A stretch of 64,000 bases of DNA. Source: Sulfuricurvum sp. GTDB lineage: Bacteria > Campylobacterota > Campylobacteria > Campylobacterales > Sulfurimonadaceae. Positions 51,791 to 61,547 of this stretch are shown piece by piece. The position numbers were made by a program, and so were the translations under genes. Positions within the stretch are counted from its first letter, which is position 1. Every line of letters starts with the position of its first letter. The notes below the pieces were generated by a model, which did not search any database, was not told the DNA's origin, and saw nothing but the letters and a program-made list of their open reading frames with translations. Location of the stretch: NCBI GenBank assembly GCA_020721585.1, contig DYMK01000008.1:1-64000 (forward strand), read 5' to 3'.

Positions 51791-52552
51791 ATGGCGAGAC
51801 GACGAGAAAACACAATTCGCAATAGAAAAAATGAACTTAAAAAACAAGATTTTCAACGAAAAAAAGCTGACAAATTCACTATTCCCGATGTAATTATTGC
51901 TTGTGAGGATAGCGTATCGTCTCCAACATATTTTAAAATGATTATTCAAGATTTAATGAACAAAAGAATTATTACATATGACTCTTTTGTTATAGCCAAT
52001 TATAAGCATAGTAATCCAAGTGGCGTACTGAAAGATTTAGAAAACCATAAATGTGATAATGGGAAAACGTATAAAAATTTTGATCATAAATGGATAGTGA
52101 TTGATCGAGATAGTGAACGGGTAGGTGGTGGTGGGCATACAGCTGAAGATTTTAATAATGCTTTGCGAGCTGCTGAAAAATTAAAAGTTAATGTTGCTTA
52201 TTCAAATGATTCATTTGAATTATGGTATTTACTCCATTTTAACTATAGAGAAACTGCCATTTTAAGAGATATACTATTAACTCAGATAATTGAGAAACTT
52301 AAAGCTAAAAATCAATCTAAATTTTCCAAACTTGACAAAGATACTATAAAACAAAAAGAGTATACACAACTAATTTTTAATGAAATTTTGGAACTTCAAG
52401 AAACAGCAATCAAAAATGCTGAAACCCTTTTGTTATCCTACGAGGATTCTCATAATCCAGAAAAAGACAACCCTTCAACTACCGTGCATAAGTTAGTAAA
52501 AATACTCAACAGTTTGGGAAAAAAAGAAGAAGAGGAGCAAATTGAAGAATAA
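51791..52552 (+). CDS. RloB-family protein
   Basis: 253 residues from ATG 51791 (TTG 51785 also in frame). The RloB signature appears as IIACEDSVSSPTYFKMII (CE...T/S-x-P-x-YF), HKWIVIDRDSERVGG with the acidic pair, and YSNDSFELWYLLHFNY (S-N-x-x-FE-L-W-LLHF). These residues suggest a TOPRIM-like metal fold. The start is two to eight bases after the ATPase stop, so the genes form a unit. By analogy it acts with the ATPase in anti-phage abortive infection; this is inference. The 3' end contains the ribosome site of ribF. Confidence 0.83.
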   Translation: MARRRENTIRNRKNELKKQDFQRKKADKFTIPDVIIACEDSVSSPTYFKMIIQDLMNKRIITYDSFVIANYKHSNPSGVLKDLENHKCDNGKTYKNFDHKWIVIDRDSERVGGGGHTAEDFNNALRAAEKLKVNVAYSNDSFELWYLLHFNYRETAILRDILLTQIIEKLKAKNQSKFSKLDKDTIKQKEYTQLIFNEILELQETAIKNAETLLLSYEDSHNPEKDNPSTTVHKLVKILNSLGKKEEEEQIEE

Positions 52553-53366
52553 TATTGATGCTATCGCCATTGGCGGATTTGATGGGATGCACGTGGGGCA
52601 TCAAGCGTTGTTTGATGCGTTGGGTAAACATGGTGCCATTGTGGTGATTGAAACGGGGTATGCCAACCTTACACGGGGGCGTGAGCGAGAACACTACACC
52701 CATTATCCGATTTATTATTACGATCTTGAGGAAATTCGCCATTTAGAAGGAAGAGAATTCTTAGCAATGCTCACCCAAAAATTTCCCCAGTTACGGAAAA
52801 TCGTGGTGGGGTATGATTTTCATTTTGGAAAAAATCGCCGTTGTTCGCATCGTGCTTTAGGAGAACTGTTTTCAGGAGAAGTAAAAGTAGTCGAACAGGT
52901 GTGTATTGAGGGGGATTCAGTCCATTCGCATAAAATTCGTACCAAAATTCAAATCGGGGACATCGCCGAAGCCAATCACTTTTTGGGGCATAATTATCAA
53001 ATCAAAGGGAAAGTGGTCACAGGTCAGGGGATTGGTAAAACCGATTTGGTACCGACGATCAATATAGAAGCTCCCGAATTTTTGTTACCGTGTGAGGGGG
53101 TGTATGCGGCTTTAACCCGAGTGGATGGGGAAGAACATTTTTACCCTTCGGTGGTTTTTGTGGGGCATCGCTTTAGCACCGATGGAACCTACGCCATCGA
53201 GAGTCACATTTTAGAGAAGACGATCCCTGCGTGTACGCACGTTACGATTAGTTTTGTACAATTTTTACGCAAAAATCGGAAGTTTGACTCCTTGGAAACC
53301 CTTAAAAATGCGATTGCTGATGATATAGTATATGCTAAGCGTACCTTGACCCATTTGAGTTTATAG
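52542..53366 (+). CDS. ribF: bifunctional riboflavin kinase/FAD synthetase
   Basis: 274 residues. The FAD synthetase domain carries [18 protein letters not shown] (the HxGH nucleotide motif) and [21 protein letters not shown]; the riboflavin kinase domain begins about residue 150 and includes [14 protein letters not shown] accept TTG 52542 as start because GAGGAG lies five bases before it. The RNA upstream is the end of rloB, and the reading frames overlap by 11 bases. It makes FMN and FAD. Confidence 0.92.
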   Translation: MKNNIDAIAIGGFDGMHVGHQALFDALGKHGAIVVIETGYANLTRGREREHYTHYPIYYYDLEEIRHLEGREFLAMLTQKFPQLRKIVVGYDFHFGKNRRCSHRALGELFSGEVKVVEQVCIEGDSVHSHKIRTKIQIGDIAEANHFLGHNYQIKGKVVTGQGIGKTDLVPTINIEAPEFLLPCEGVYAALTRVDGEEHFYPSVVFVGHRFSTDGTYAIESHILEKTIPACTHVTISFVQFLRKNRKFDSLETLKNAIADDIVYAKRTLTHLSL

Positions 53367-53427
53367 GAATTTAATCTCAAAAGCGATAGAATTCGCCCAT
53401 TCATACCACCACAAAGGGACATACCAA

Positions 53428-54105
53428 ATGGGCGAATTGTTTACTTTCTTCGGGCTATTAGGTCACGATCACGCTTTTATTTTTTTAACACATATGTTAT
53501 TAACCGCAGCCATTGTGTTGTTAATCGCTAAAATGGCAACCAGCAGTATGCGTCTTGTCCCTACAGGGACACAGAACGTCATGGAAGCCTACTTAAGTGG
53601 GGTTTTAGCCATGGGTGCAGATGTTATGGGGAGAGAAGAGGCACGCCGTTATCTTCCCCTTGTCGCAACCATTGGTCTGTTTGTGGGTATTGCTAATATC
53701 GTTGGGGTTATCCCTGGCTTTGAAGCACCCAGTGCTTTTTTGGATTTTACCCTTGCTTTGGCATTGGTTGTATTTTTCTATTATAACTTCGAGGGGATTC
53801 GCCGTAATGGTTTAATCACCTACTTCAAACATTTTATGGGACCTGTATGGTGGTTGGCGTGGTTGATGTTCCCCATCGAAATCGTTTCACACATTTCTCG
53901 TATTATCTCTTTGAGCTTCCGATTATTCGGTAACGTTAAAGGGGACGATATGTTCTTGATGGTTATTCTTATGTTGGCTCCTTGGTTGTTGCCCATGATC
54001 CCATTTGCCCTCTTGACCTTTATGGCATTTTTGCAAGCGTTTATCTTTATGATGCTTACTTACGTTTATCTTGGTGGTGCGGTGCTGTTAAGCGACGATC
54101 ACTAA
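53428..54105 (+). CDS. atpB: F0F1 ATP synthase subunit a
   Basis: 225 residues with five to six spans. [20 protein letters not shown] carries the family's essential Arg (in SFRLFGN), and the last span reads [18 protein letters not shown]. It forms the proton half-channels of F0. In Campylobacterota the atp genes are split across loci, so isolation is expected. AAAGGGACAT precedes the ATG. Confidence 0.95.
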   Translation: MGELFTFFGLLGHDHAFIFLTHMLLTAAIVLLIAKMATSSMRLVPTGTQNVMEAYLSGVLAMGADVMGREEARRYLPLVATIGLFVGIANIVGVIPGFEAPSAFLDFTLALALVVFFYYNFEGIRRNGLITYFKHFMGPVWWLAWLMFPIEIVSHISRIISLSFRLFGNVKGDDMFLMVILMLAPWLLPMIPFALLTFMAFLQAFIFMMLTYVYLGGAVLLSDDH

Positions 54106-54117
54106 GGGTATCAGTGT

Positions 54118-54444
54118 ATGAAACCTCCCGCATCCAACAATAAGTTGGTTAGCTTTTTAAGTGGTGCCTCTTGGGCATTCACCGTTGTTGGAGTATGGGT
54201 CACTTTTCAATCTTTCCTTTTTTTGGGATGGTTTAACGCCCTGCTGTTTACCTTTTTGTTTCTTTTTTTAGCGTTTTTGATCCTTTCTCTTTTGGATCAT
54301 ATTATCCTTTCGCGGGAACACTACGAAGAGACCCTCAAACAAACGGCAATTCTTGAGGAAATTCGTGAGAATAGCAACAACGCTTTTTCTCGGGAACATT
54401 TCCTTGTTCAAACAGAGTTTCTCCCTTCTCATCTCTCTTCGTGA
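54118..54444 (+). CDS. two-span membrane protein following atpB
   Basis: 108 residues, two membrane spans (about 18-38 and 40-63) and a charged cytoplasmic tail with ILSREHYEETLKQTAILEEIRE. A similar small protein follows atpB in other Campylobacterota as I recall. Its role is unknown; link with ATP synthase assembly is guesswork. It starts 12 bases after the atpB stop. Confidence 0.6.
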   Translation: MKPPASNNKLVSFLSGASWAFTVVGVWVTFQSFLFLGWFNALLFTFLFLFLAFLILSLLDHIILSREHYEETLKQTAILEEIRENSNNAFSREHFLVQTEFLPSHLSS

Positions 54445-54470
54445 GCCTTCGCGCTCATTGGTAATTTTTA

Positions 54471-55040
54471 GTGAAATTACACTCGTATCTCATCACCGAT
54501 CCTGCTTTGTATGGTACGGATGTGGATACACTGAACGCATCCCTCCCTTGGGTATTGTCAAAAGTTGTCCCCGATTTTGCCCTTTTTCGGGATAAAACAA
54601 CGGCGATTTATCCCCTTCTCGCACACCGTTTTATCCGTATCTGTCGCCAGTACGGTGTACAAAAAATCATCCTTCATGGGGATTATTCCCTTGCCCATCG
54701 CTTGGGCGCTGATGGGGTACATCTGATGTCAACGCAGTGTGACGCGATTGCTGCGGCTAAAGCCTTAGGACTCTATGTCATTATCAGTACCCATACCCAT
54801 CAAGAGGGGCAAAACGCGTATCACTTAGGTGCCGATGCGATTACCTACAGCCCAATTTTCCCCTCTCCCAACAAAGGAACCCCCAAGGGTTTAGAGGATT
54901 TAAAAGAAATAGTGGCTAAAATAGAACTACCTATTTTTGCGTTGGGGGGAATTACGACCCAAGCGCAGATAACTGCGGTCAAAGAGTGTGGAGCCTACGG
55001 CTTTGCCTCCATCCGTTATTTTATATCAATCAAGGAATAA
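54471..55040 (+). CDS. ThiE/TenI-family protein
   Basis: 189 residues, TIM-barrel thiamine phosphate synthase family. KLHSYLITDPALYG begins the fold, LHGDYSLAHRLGADGVHL is the family's phosphate-side motif, and IFALGGITTQAQITAVKECGAYGFASI ends it. The exact set of catalytic ThiE residues is not fully evident, so it may be a TenI-like protein. GTG start at 54471; no strong ribosome site. It is followed by gatB after six bases. Confidence 0.78.
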   Translation: MKLHSYLITDPALYGTDVDTLNASLPWVLSKVVPDFALFRDKTTAIYPLLAHRFIRICRQYGVQKIILHGDYSLAHRLGADGVHLMSTQCDAIAAAKALGLYVIISTHTHQEGQNAYHLGADAITYSPIFPSPNKGTPKGLEDLKEIVAKIELPIFALGGITTQAQITAVKECGAYGFASIRYFISIKE

Positions 55041-55046
55041 ATCATT

Positions 55047-56477
55047 ATGTTTGAAACCATTATCGGTTTGGAAGTACACGTCCAACTTAACACGCAGTCT
55101 AAACTTTTTTGTTCGTGTCCCACCAGTTTTAACCACACCCAAAATTCCAATACCTGTCCCACCTGTTTAGCCCTTCCGGGGGCATTGCCGGTGTTAAACA
55201 AAGAAGCAGTACGCAAAGCGGGGATGTTTGGAACGGCGGTGAATGCCACGGTCAATCGTACCAGTTATTTTGACCGTAAAAGCTATTTTTATCCCGACAG
55301 TCCCAGCGCGTATCAAATCACGCAACTTTATACTCCTATCGTCGAGCATGGGGAGTTGGTGATCGATTTTGACGATGGTCGTCACAAAATGATTCGGATT
55401 AATCGCGCCCACATCGAAGCGGATGCCGGAAAAAACATCCATGAGGGGGCAATCTCCAAAGTGGATCTCAATCGTGCGGGAACACCGTTACTGGAGATCG
55501 TCTCTGAGCCGGATATGCGCTGTGCCGAAGAGGCAATTTTGTACCTTAAAAAACTTCACTCGATTGTCCGCTACATCGATATTAGTGATGCCAATATGCA
55601 AGAAGGATCGTTTCGGGTTGACGTGAATGTCTCGATCCGTCCCAAAGGGGAGGAGAAACTCTACACCCGTGTTGAGATCAAAAACATCAACAGCTTCCGC
55701 TTTATCCAAAAAGCGATTGAGCTGGAAGTGGCGCGTCAGCGTGAAGCGTGGGAAGATGGGGTGTATGAGAGCGAAATCGTCCAAGAGACCCGATTGTTTG
55801 ACCAAGCCAAACAAGAGACCCGCTCGATGCGCGGTAAAGAAGAAGCCGCTGATTATCGCTATTTTCCTGAACCCGATTTGCTCAAAGTGGTGGTCGATGA
55901 AGCGATGTATGGTGATATGTGCGCCATTCCTGAACTTCCCGATGCGAAAAAAGAGCGTTTGGTGCGAGAGTTCGGTCTTCGTGAATACGATGCGATCGTT
56001 ATTACCGCAGAACTGGAAACCGCCCACTATTTTGAGGCAATGTTACACGAGGGGATTAGTGCGCGTAATGCGGTCACATGGCTTACCGTCGAGCTTCAAG
56101 GTCGTCTTAAGGGGGGGATGGGAGCGCACGAATCGTGTGTGAGTGCTGCAATGCTGGGAACCTTAGTCAAACGGATCGAAGAAAATATCATCAGTGGAAA
56201 AGCGGCCAAAGAGATTTTGGATTATTTGATTGAGCATAAAGGTGGCGATATTGATGCGATTATCGAAACATTAGGTCTTAAACAAGTGAGTGATACGGGT
56301 GCTTTGGAAGCATTGATTGAAGAGATTTTGAATGCTAACGTTGATAAAGTGGCGGAGTATAAATCGGGTAAAGATAAATTGTTTGGTTTCTTTGTCGGTC
56401 AAGCGATGAAAGCCTCCAAAGGTTCAGCAAATCCGAATACCTTGAATGAAATTCTCCAAGCTAAATTAGCACAATAG
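55047..56477 (+). CDS. gatB: Asp-tRNA(Asn)/Glu-tRNA(Gln) amidotransferase subunit B
   Basis: 476 residues. The catalytic GatB part has [37 protein letters not shown] and [18 protein letters not shown]-like sequences; the C-terminal YqeY-type tail is present, ending with [19 protein letters not shown], so the protein is complete. It transamidates misacylated tRNAs with GatA and GatC. gpsA follows in C. jejuni; here a K+ channel pair lies between. Confidence 0.96.
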   Translation: MFETIIGLEVHVQLNTQSKLFCSCPTSFNHTQNSNTCPTCLALPGALPVLNKEAVRKAGMFGTAVNATVNRTSYFDRKSYFYPDSPSAYQITQLYTPIVEHGELVIDFDDGRHKMIRINRAHIEADAGKNIHEGAISKVDLNRAGTPLLEIVSEPDMRCAEEAILYLKKLHSIVRYIDISDANMQEGSFRVDVNVSIRPKGEEKLYTRVEIKNINSFRFIQKAIELEVARQREAWEDGVYESEIVQETRLFDQAKQETRSMRGKEEAADYRYFPEPDLLKVVVDEAMYGDMCAIPELPDAKKERLVREFGLREYDAIVITAELETAHYFEAMLHEGISARNAVTWLTVELQGRLKGGMGAHESCVSAAMLGTLVKRIEENIISGKAAKEILDYLIEHKGGDIDAIIETLGLKQVSDTGALEALIEEILNANVDKVAEYKSGKDKLFGFFVGQAMKASKGSANPNTLNEILQAKLAQ

Positions 56478-56484
56478 GATATTA

Positions 56485-58044
56485 ATGCTCTCTAGGTATG
56501 TAGTAAATATCGCCTATTTTCTCCATACATGCCATCCGTATCAACGGATTAAAATCTTTTTTTATAATCTGCTCGAAAATCAACATTACCGTTATAAAAA
56601 GTATTTCGATTATTTTATGATGGGGTTAATTTTACTGAGTGTCTATATTTTGATTCGCTCGGTTAAACATGAACTTTCGCACGATTGGCTCATTTTTAAC
56701 AACTATATTATTTCATTGATTTTTCTGATTGAGTATCTTTTACGTTTTTGGGTCTATAATAATACGTCAAAAATGGTTATTGATCAGTATGAACATGACC
56801 TTTTTTTGCATCGAGAGTTTTCTTTTTCTAAGGTTTTAAAAGCGATAGTCAAAGAAAAATTTGAATATGTTACCTCTCCTATGGCAATCATTGATATTTT
56901 AGCGATTATGCCGTTCTTCCACGAATTGCGGATATTTAGAATCTTTATCCTCTTTCGTGTGTTGAAATTCTTCCGTTATGCGAAAAGTCTTCGTCGGTTA
57001 ATCTCGATACTTGCCAGTAAAAAATTTGAGATTATGACGTTGGTGATTTTCGCCCTTATCATGATTATGGTCTCCTCGGTTCTCATCTATGTGATGGAAG
57101 CGAATAATCCCGATTCTCCTGTCAATACCCTCTTTGATGCCCTTTATTGGTCGGTTGTGACTATCTTTACTGTCGGGTATGGTGATATCGTCCCTGTTAC
57201 CCATGAGGGGCGTAGTGTCGCTATGCTGATTATTATCTCAGGGATTGCGGTGATTTCGGTAGCGACCTCTATCGTTGTGTCAGCATTTGCAGAGAAGATT
57301 GATGAGATTAAAGAGGAGAAATTTCTCGATAAAGCAACCAAGTTGGAGCGTTTTTATCTGGTTTGCGGTTATTCACCCCTCACGTATGAGGTGATTCGAA
57401 AGCTTCACAAGCAACGATTACCTATCGTTATTTTAGAAAAAGATCCGCAAAAGATTGAACAAGCACGTGCTCAGGGGCTGTTGGTTATCGGATACGATTC
57501 TGCTTCGTTGCACACCTATCATTTATTAAAAGTAAATTTCGAACAGCAGGTGGAAGCGGTTATTCTCCTCCATGAGAGTGATGTTGCCAATATTTATGCG
57601 GCACTTACGATACGAGAGTTGACGAAAAGCATCCCCCTTTATTCGATTTTGCACCACCCTGAAAATCGTCGTAAACTTTCACTTGCGGGGATTAATTCAA
57701 TCATCAATCCTCATGAGATAATAGGGCTGATGAGTAAGATCGTCTCGACGCAACCCGTCGCTTTTGAGGTAATCCATGCGTTGCGCTCCGAGGAGACCTC
57801 GACGGTAGTAGAAGAGATTTGGCTTGATTCGGGGATGAGCGAACGATTTTTTGCATTATTGCATGATTCGTTATTCTATCAACGCTTTAGTGTGTTGGGG
57901 ATTTATAAATATGCGACGGAAGAGTTTTTATTTAACCCCAACCCTGATATTAAGATTAAAGCAGGTGATGTGGCGATAGTAATTGCCAACCGATCATTGG
58001 TGGATGAATTTAGAACTAAACTTCACCGAAAGCAGAAAAAATGA
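56485..58044 (+). CDS. voltage-sensor type K+ channel with RCK domain
   Basis: 519 residues. Six spans: S1-S2 (about 44-58 and 70-95), S4 rich in Arg (ELRIFRIFILFRVLKFFRYAKSLRRL, residues about 150-175), then S5, pore with TVGYGD near residue 229 and S6. After the pore comes an RCK/TrkA-N domain from about 290 (FYLVCGYSPLTYEVI) to residue 500. It probably conducts K+ under voltage and ligand control. It starts seven bases after gatB and overlaps the next RCK gene by four bases. Confidence 0.85.
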   Translation: MLSRYVVNIAYFLHTCHPYQRIKIFFYNLLENQHYRYKKYFDYFMMGLILLSVYILIRSVKHELSHDWLIFNNYIISLIFLIEYLLRFWVYNNTSKMVIDQYEHDLFLHREFSFSKVLKAIVKEKFEYVTSPMAIIDILAIMPFFHELRIFRIFILFRVLKFFRYAKSLRRLISILASKKFEIMTLVIFALIMIMVSSVLIYVMEANNPDSPVNTLFDALYWSVVTIFTVGYGDIVPVTHEGRSVAMLIIISGIAVISVATSIVVSAFAEKIDEIKEEKFLDKATKLERFYLVCGYSPLTYEVIRKLHKQRLPIVILEKDPQKIEQARAQGLLVIGYDSASLHTYHLLKVNFEQQVEAVILLHESDVANIYAALTIRELTKSIPLYSILHHPENRRKLSLAGINSIINPHEIIGLMSKIVSTQPVAFEVIHALRSEETSTVVEEIWLDSGMSERFFALLHDSLFYQRFSVLGIYKYATEEFLFNPNPDIKIKAGDVAIVIANRSLVDEFRTKLHRKQKK

Positions 58045-58745
58045 AGCAAACGTGTGCAGCGATTTTCGGATATAACGAGTATTCGAAGCAGATAATAGAA
58101 AAAATCAAAGGGCTTTATCATAATGTAGGGGTATTTGTCCTCACTGATGAAGAGTTGCTTATTGCTCAAAATCATGGGGTTCTTGCCGATAAATTTGACT
58201 TAAGCGATCATTGGCAAACGATAGAAGAGCGTTTTGATGTCGGTAATTTGGTCGTTTTTTGTGCACTCAATGATGATGCGGAAAATGTCTTTTTAACGAT
58301 TTCTCTTCGGGCAACATTTGAAAATCTCTCAATTATTGCATTGGCAAAAGATAATGAGAGTATGATGAAGATGAAAAGTGCGGGGGCAAACAAGGTGATG
58401 CCGATTTTACAAATTGCATCGAATGTAATCAGTGATATATTGACTAAACCTATCGTCACTGAAGTACTTCATAATGTCCTTTATGAAGATAGTGATTTGA
58501 GTATTATGGAGGTTGAAGTAACGGAGAATTCACCGCTGTGCGGAACTTACTTGCACGATACCCATTTTAAACAAGAGTTCGACGTTATTTTACTAGCGGT
58601 GGTCGATAATGAGTTGGGAACTACATTTAGTTTTGCTTCTCATGGGCATAATCACCATATCAATGCGGGGGATATTCTCGTCGCGATAGGGTATAAAGAG
58701 AAGCTAGAATATCTCAAACGCTGGATTCGAGGGGAAATACTATGA
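58041..58745 (+). CDS. TrkA/RCK-type potassium regulatory protein
   Basis: 234 residues: RCK N domain (CAAIFGYNEYSKQIIEKIKG, VFVLTDEELLIAQ) and a TrkA-C-type C domain (about 145-225, NSPLCGTYLHDTHF, NAGDILVAIGY). It has no membrane span and would form a regulatory ring with the channel gene upstream, with which it overlaps four bases (ATGA). The NAD ribose-binding Gly pattern is only partial, so nucleotide choice is unknown. Confidence 0.83.
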   Translation: MKQTCAAIFGYNEYSKQIIEKIKGLYHNVGVFVLTDEELLIAQNHGVLADKFDLSDHWQTIEERFDVGNLVVFCALNDDAENVFLTISLRATFENLSIIALAKDNESMMKMKSAGANKVMPILQIASNVISDILTKPIVTEVLHNVLYEDSDLSIMEVEVTENSPLCGTYLHDTHFKQEFDVILLAVVDNELGTTFSFASHGHNHHINAGDILVAIGYKEKLEYLKRWIRGEIL

Positions 58746-59629
58746 AAATAGGGATTATTGGGGCAGGAAAATGGGGAGAGGCATTAGCCTTTGCCCTCAG
58801 TGACAAAAATGAGGTGATCATCACTTCCAAAACATCCCGCGATTGGGATAATTTTAAACCGCTGGATGAGGTGTTGGCGTGTCCTTATCTTATCATTACC
58901 GTTCCCGCTCAACAGATTGCGCAATGGTTAGCGGAGCATTTTAGGTTTAGTGGTCAAAAAATTTTGGTCGCTTCCAAAGGGATTGAAGCCTCCAGTGGAC
59001 GGTTTTTAAATGAAATCTACGCGCAGTACGTCCCCTTAGATAATTTAGCTTTTTTATCCGGCCCTTCGTTTGCGGTTGAGGTGATGGCATCGTTGCCAAC
59101 TGCGGTGGTCATTAATGCGCACTCTACTACGACCGCGTTGGAATTTGCGACTTTTTTCCCCCGTTTTATCCGTACCTATACCAGTACGGATGTCATTGGG
59201 GCAGAGATTGCAGGGGCGTATAAAAACGTGATTGCCATCGCCGCAGGGATTTGTGCGGGGTTGGGATTGGGAAACAATGCTTCCGCTGCCTTGATCGCAC
59301 GGGGATTGGTAGAGATGCAACGCTTTGGCAAAACCTACGGTGCCAATGATGAGACGTTTTTGGGACTGAGTGGGGCGGGGGATCTGTTTTTGACCGCCAG
59401 TTCGTCGATGTCCCGTAACTATCGTGTGGGATTGGGGCTTGCTGAGGGGAAAACCAAAGAGGTCATTTGTGCGGCAATCGGAGAGGTGAGTGAGGGGATT
59501 GGCACGGCATACGCGTTGCATGAAATCGCCCTTACACGAGGGATATATCTCCCCATCGCCGCAGAGGTGTATGCCATTTTGGAGGGAAAACTACCCCAAG
59601 AGAGTTTACGGGATCTTATAGAGCATTAA
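58742..59629 (+). CDS. gpsA: glycerol-3-phosphate dehydrogenase [NAD(P)+]
   Basis: 295 residues. Rossmann motif KIGIIGAGKWGEALAFAL, LVASKGIEASSG, LSGPSFAVEVMASLPTA and the catalytic Lys region GAYKNVIAIAAGICAGLGLG. It makes sn-glycerol-3-phosphate for phospholipids. Overlaps the RCK gene by four bases, so it is cotranscribed with gatB and the channel genes. Confidence 0.96.
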   Translation: MKIGIIGAGKWGEALAFALSDKNEVIITSKTSRDWDNFKPLDEVLACPYLIITVPAQQIAQWLAEHFRFSGQKILVASKGIEASSGRFLNEIYAQYVPLDNLAFLSGPSFAVEVMASLPTAVVINAHSTTTALEFATFFPRFIRTYTSTDVIGAEIAGAYKNVIAIAAGICAGLGLGNNASAALIARGLVEMQRFGKTYGANDETFLGLSGAGDLFLTASSSMSRNYRVGLGLAEGKTKEVICAAIGEVSEGIGTAYALHEIALTRGIYLPIAAEVYAILEGKLPQESLRDLIEH

Positions 59630-59682
59630 GGGATAAATTTAGGGTAAAATGGCACCCATAACTACGTCATAAAGGGGAAGCC

Positions 59683-59976
59683 ATGTTAGTCCATATTGTC
59701 ATGTTTGTATTTAAAGATGAGAACAAAGCCCAAAATATGATTCGGGTAAAAGGTCTTTTGGAGGCGTTACCCCTGTGCATTGAGACCCTTGATTCGATGG
59801 AGGTGGGGATCGACATCAGTTCAAGTGATCGTTCCTTTGATATGGTCTTGGTCGCACTGTTCGATGATCACGAAGGGTTGGAATTTTATGCGACCCATCC
59901 CGCCCATTTGGAGGTGGTTGAGGTGATTAAATCGCTCACGACCCTTTCTAGGGTGGTCGATTATGTGCGGGATTAG
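59683..59976 (+). CDS. Dabb-family (stress-responsive A/B barrel) protein
   Basis: 97 residues with the ferredoxin-like dimeric barrel pattern: LVHIVMFVFKDE, MEVGIDISSSDRSFDMVL and FYATHPAHLEVVEVIKSL. Function unknown in bacteria. AAGGGGAAGCC precedes the ATG. It ends four bases into the convergent SIMPL gene. Confidence 0.8.
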   Translation: MLVHIVMFVFKDENKAQNMIRVKGLLEALPLCIETLDSMEVGIDISSSDRSFDMVLVALFDDHEGLEFYATHPAHLEVVEVIKSLTTLSRVVDYVRD

Positions 59977-60653
59977 GGTTTAGTACAGCTATAGGTGACC
60001 GTGGCATCCAGCGAGGTTTTTTGATCTTGCTGAAGGGGGCTTTGGGTAGGTACAGCCGTATCGGAAAAGCTGACCGATTTTGCCATCATCATAGGGTGTG
60101 TCATGGGGATGGCGTTCCCCCCAAAATTAACCGAAGTCACTTCGCACGATAGGGCAGTCGTTTTGGAAAATGCCTGAGCTTGAGATTGGGCGGTTTGCAG
60201 CAAAGCATTTCGCAAGGCACGTTGGGCGGTTAACCGTTGTTGCTCACTCACCCCCCATGAGAGAGACCCTTCATTTTTATGGACATTTTTTTTGATAACG
60301 GGGTTAATTTTCTCCAATAGGGCATTGTACTGCTCAATGTTGGAAAATTCGCACTCAAAAAAGAGGGAACCACTGTAACCGCTAAAGACTTGTTTTTGGT
60401 CGGTATAGGTGTATTGGGGGGAAAGTTGGTATCCTCCCCCTTGACATTGTTTGGCGTTGGGATCGAACTTTTTGACCTGTACAATGATGGCATTGAGGTC
60501 TTCTTTGATGAGATTAGGGTTTTTGTTTTGTTCATCAAAATTTAATGACCCTTGCAGTACATCAGGAGTAAGGGTGGTGGAGACGTGTTCGTTGGTGGTG
60601 ATGGTCATGGTCGCCATAGCCATCAGGGGAAGGGTCAAAAGGATCAATTTCAT
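59973..60653 (-). CDS. SIMPL (DUF541)-domain exported protein
   Basis: 226 residues with a signal peptide (about 1-18) and the DUF541 fold: LMAMATMTITTNEHVSTTL, ALRNALLQTAQSQAQAFSK and a C-terminal VTYSCTKP with a possible disulfide. Family members lie in the periplasm and relate to envelope stress; exact role unknown. Its start overlaps the mutarotase stop by four bases. Confidence 0.75.
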   Translation of the reverse strand: MKLILLTLPLMAMATMTITTNEHVSTTLTPDVLQGSLNFDEQNKNPNLIKEDLNAIIVQVKKFDPNAKQCQGGGYQLSPQYTYTDQKQVFSGYSGSLFFECEFSNIEQYNALLEKINPVIKKNVHKNEGSLSWGVSEQQRLTAQRALRNALLQTAQSQAQAFSKTTALSCEVTSVNFGGNAIPMTHPMMMAKSVSFSDTAVPTQSPLQQDQKTSLDATVTYSCTKP

Positions 60654-61537
60654 TTGGTACTCCAGTAGGTGGTTTTGAGGGTAAAGGATTCATTGGGGTG
60701 AAGGGTGATGGAATCTTCTCCGATAGTGGCACTTTCGACACAGACCATTTTTTGGTAATCCTGAGCGTCTAAATCGGCTTTTTGCGCACACACACGAATC
60801 CATGGATTCCATACGACCGCTGTTTTAGACCCTTCTGAGGCAATGTGGAGGGTGCGCGTTTCCTCCTCAATACCGATCTCTCCCCCATCATAGTGATACA
60901 CCCGATCCACTTCCCCCGTAATGGTGATAGGGTCATGGTCTCTTTTTTCCGCTCCATGATCCGTTTTATCGCTGTACACACACCCTTCCAATCCGCGAAT
61001 CGTTGTTTGGGTGATGTCATGGAGACTAAAATAGGTATGGAGTGCTTGGGTAATGGTAAAGGGGACGGTATCGTCATTGTGGGTGGTGAGTTCCATAGTG
61101 AGTTTTTTCCCTACGGTCACACGGAGGGTAAGGGTAAAACGGTGCGCCCACAGCGCGTAGGTTTGGGGGGTGTCGGTGAGTTCAAACGTTAGTGCGCATT
61201 CGTCATTTTCCAACAGCTCCGAGTCAATGACGCTCCACATCCGTGATCGCGCTACTCCATGGTCGGGGCTATGGTCGCGTGACCCAAACCACGGCCAACA
61301 GATGGGGACACCGCCACGTATAGGGGTGCCTTCTTGGAAGATCGCTTTTTCGCTGAGAAACAGCACATCTCGTCCATCGGTATGGGGACGGTAGGAGAGA
61401 AGATGCGCCCCATACAAGGTGATGACCGCAGTGGCATCGGGGGTGGTGATGAGGGCGAGGGGAAAACCATTCTCCTTGTGGGTAAAGGTGACCCATCCTG
61501 CATGGGAATAAAGCGAATTAAGGGTTTCGATGTCCAT
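60650..61537 (-). CDS. D-hexose-6-phosphate mutarotase (YeaD type)
   Basis: 295 residues from ATG 61537, preceded by GGAG. Aldose-epimerase fold with GAHLLSYRPHTDGRDVLFLS, GTPIRGGVPICWPWFG (motif with His/Asp nearby: SRDHSPDHGVARSRMW) and YFSLHDITQTTIRGLEG. It interconverts alpha- and beta-glucose-6-phosphate. The upstream 44 codons of the longer frame overlap the end of the ABC-F gene and are rejected. Confidence 0.88.
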   Translation of the reverse strand: MDIETLNSLYSHAGWVTFTHKENGFPLALITTPDATAVITLYGAHLLSYRPHTDGRDVLFLSEKAIFQEGTPIRGGVPICWPWFGSRDHSPDHGVARSRMWSVIDSELLENDECALTFELTDTPQTYALWAHRFTLTLRVTVGKKLTMELTTHNDDTVPFTITQALHTYFSLHDITQTTIRGLEGCVYSDKTDHGAEKRDHDPITITGEVDRVYHYDGGEIGIEEETRTLHIASEGSKTAVVWNPWIRVCAQKADLDAQDYQKMVCVESATIGEDSITLHPNESFTLKTTYWSTK

Positions 61538-61547
61538 GGTGGTCTCC

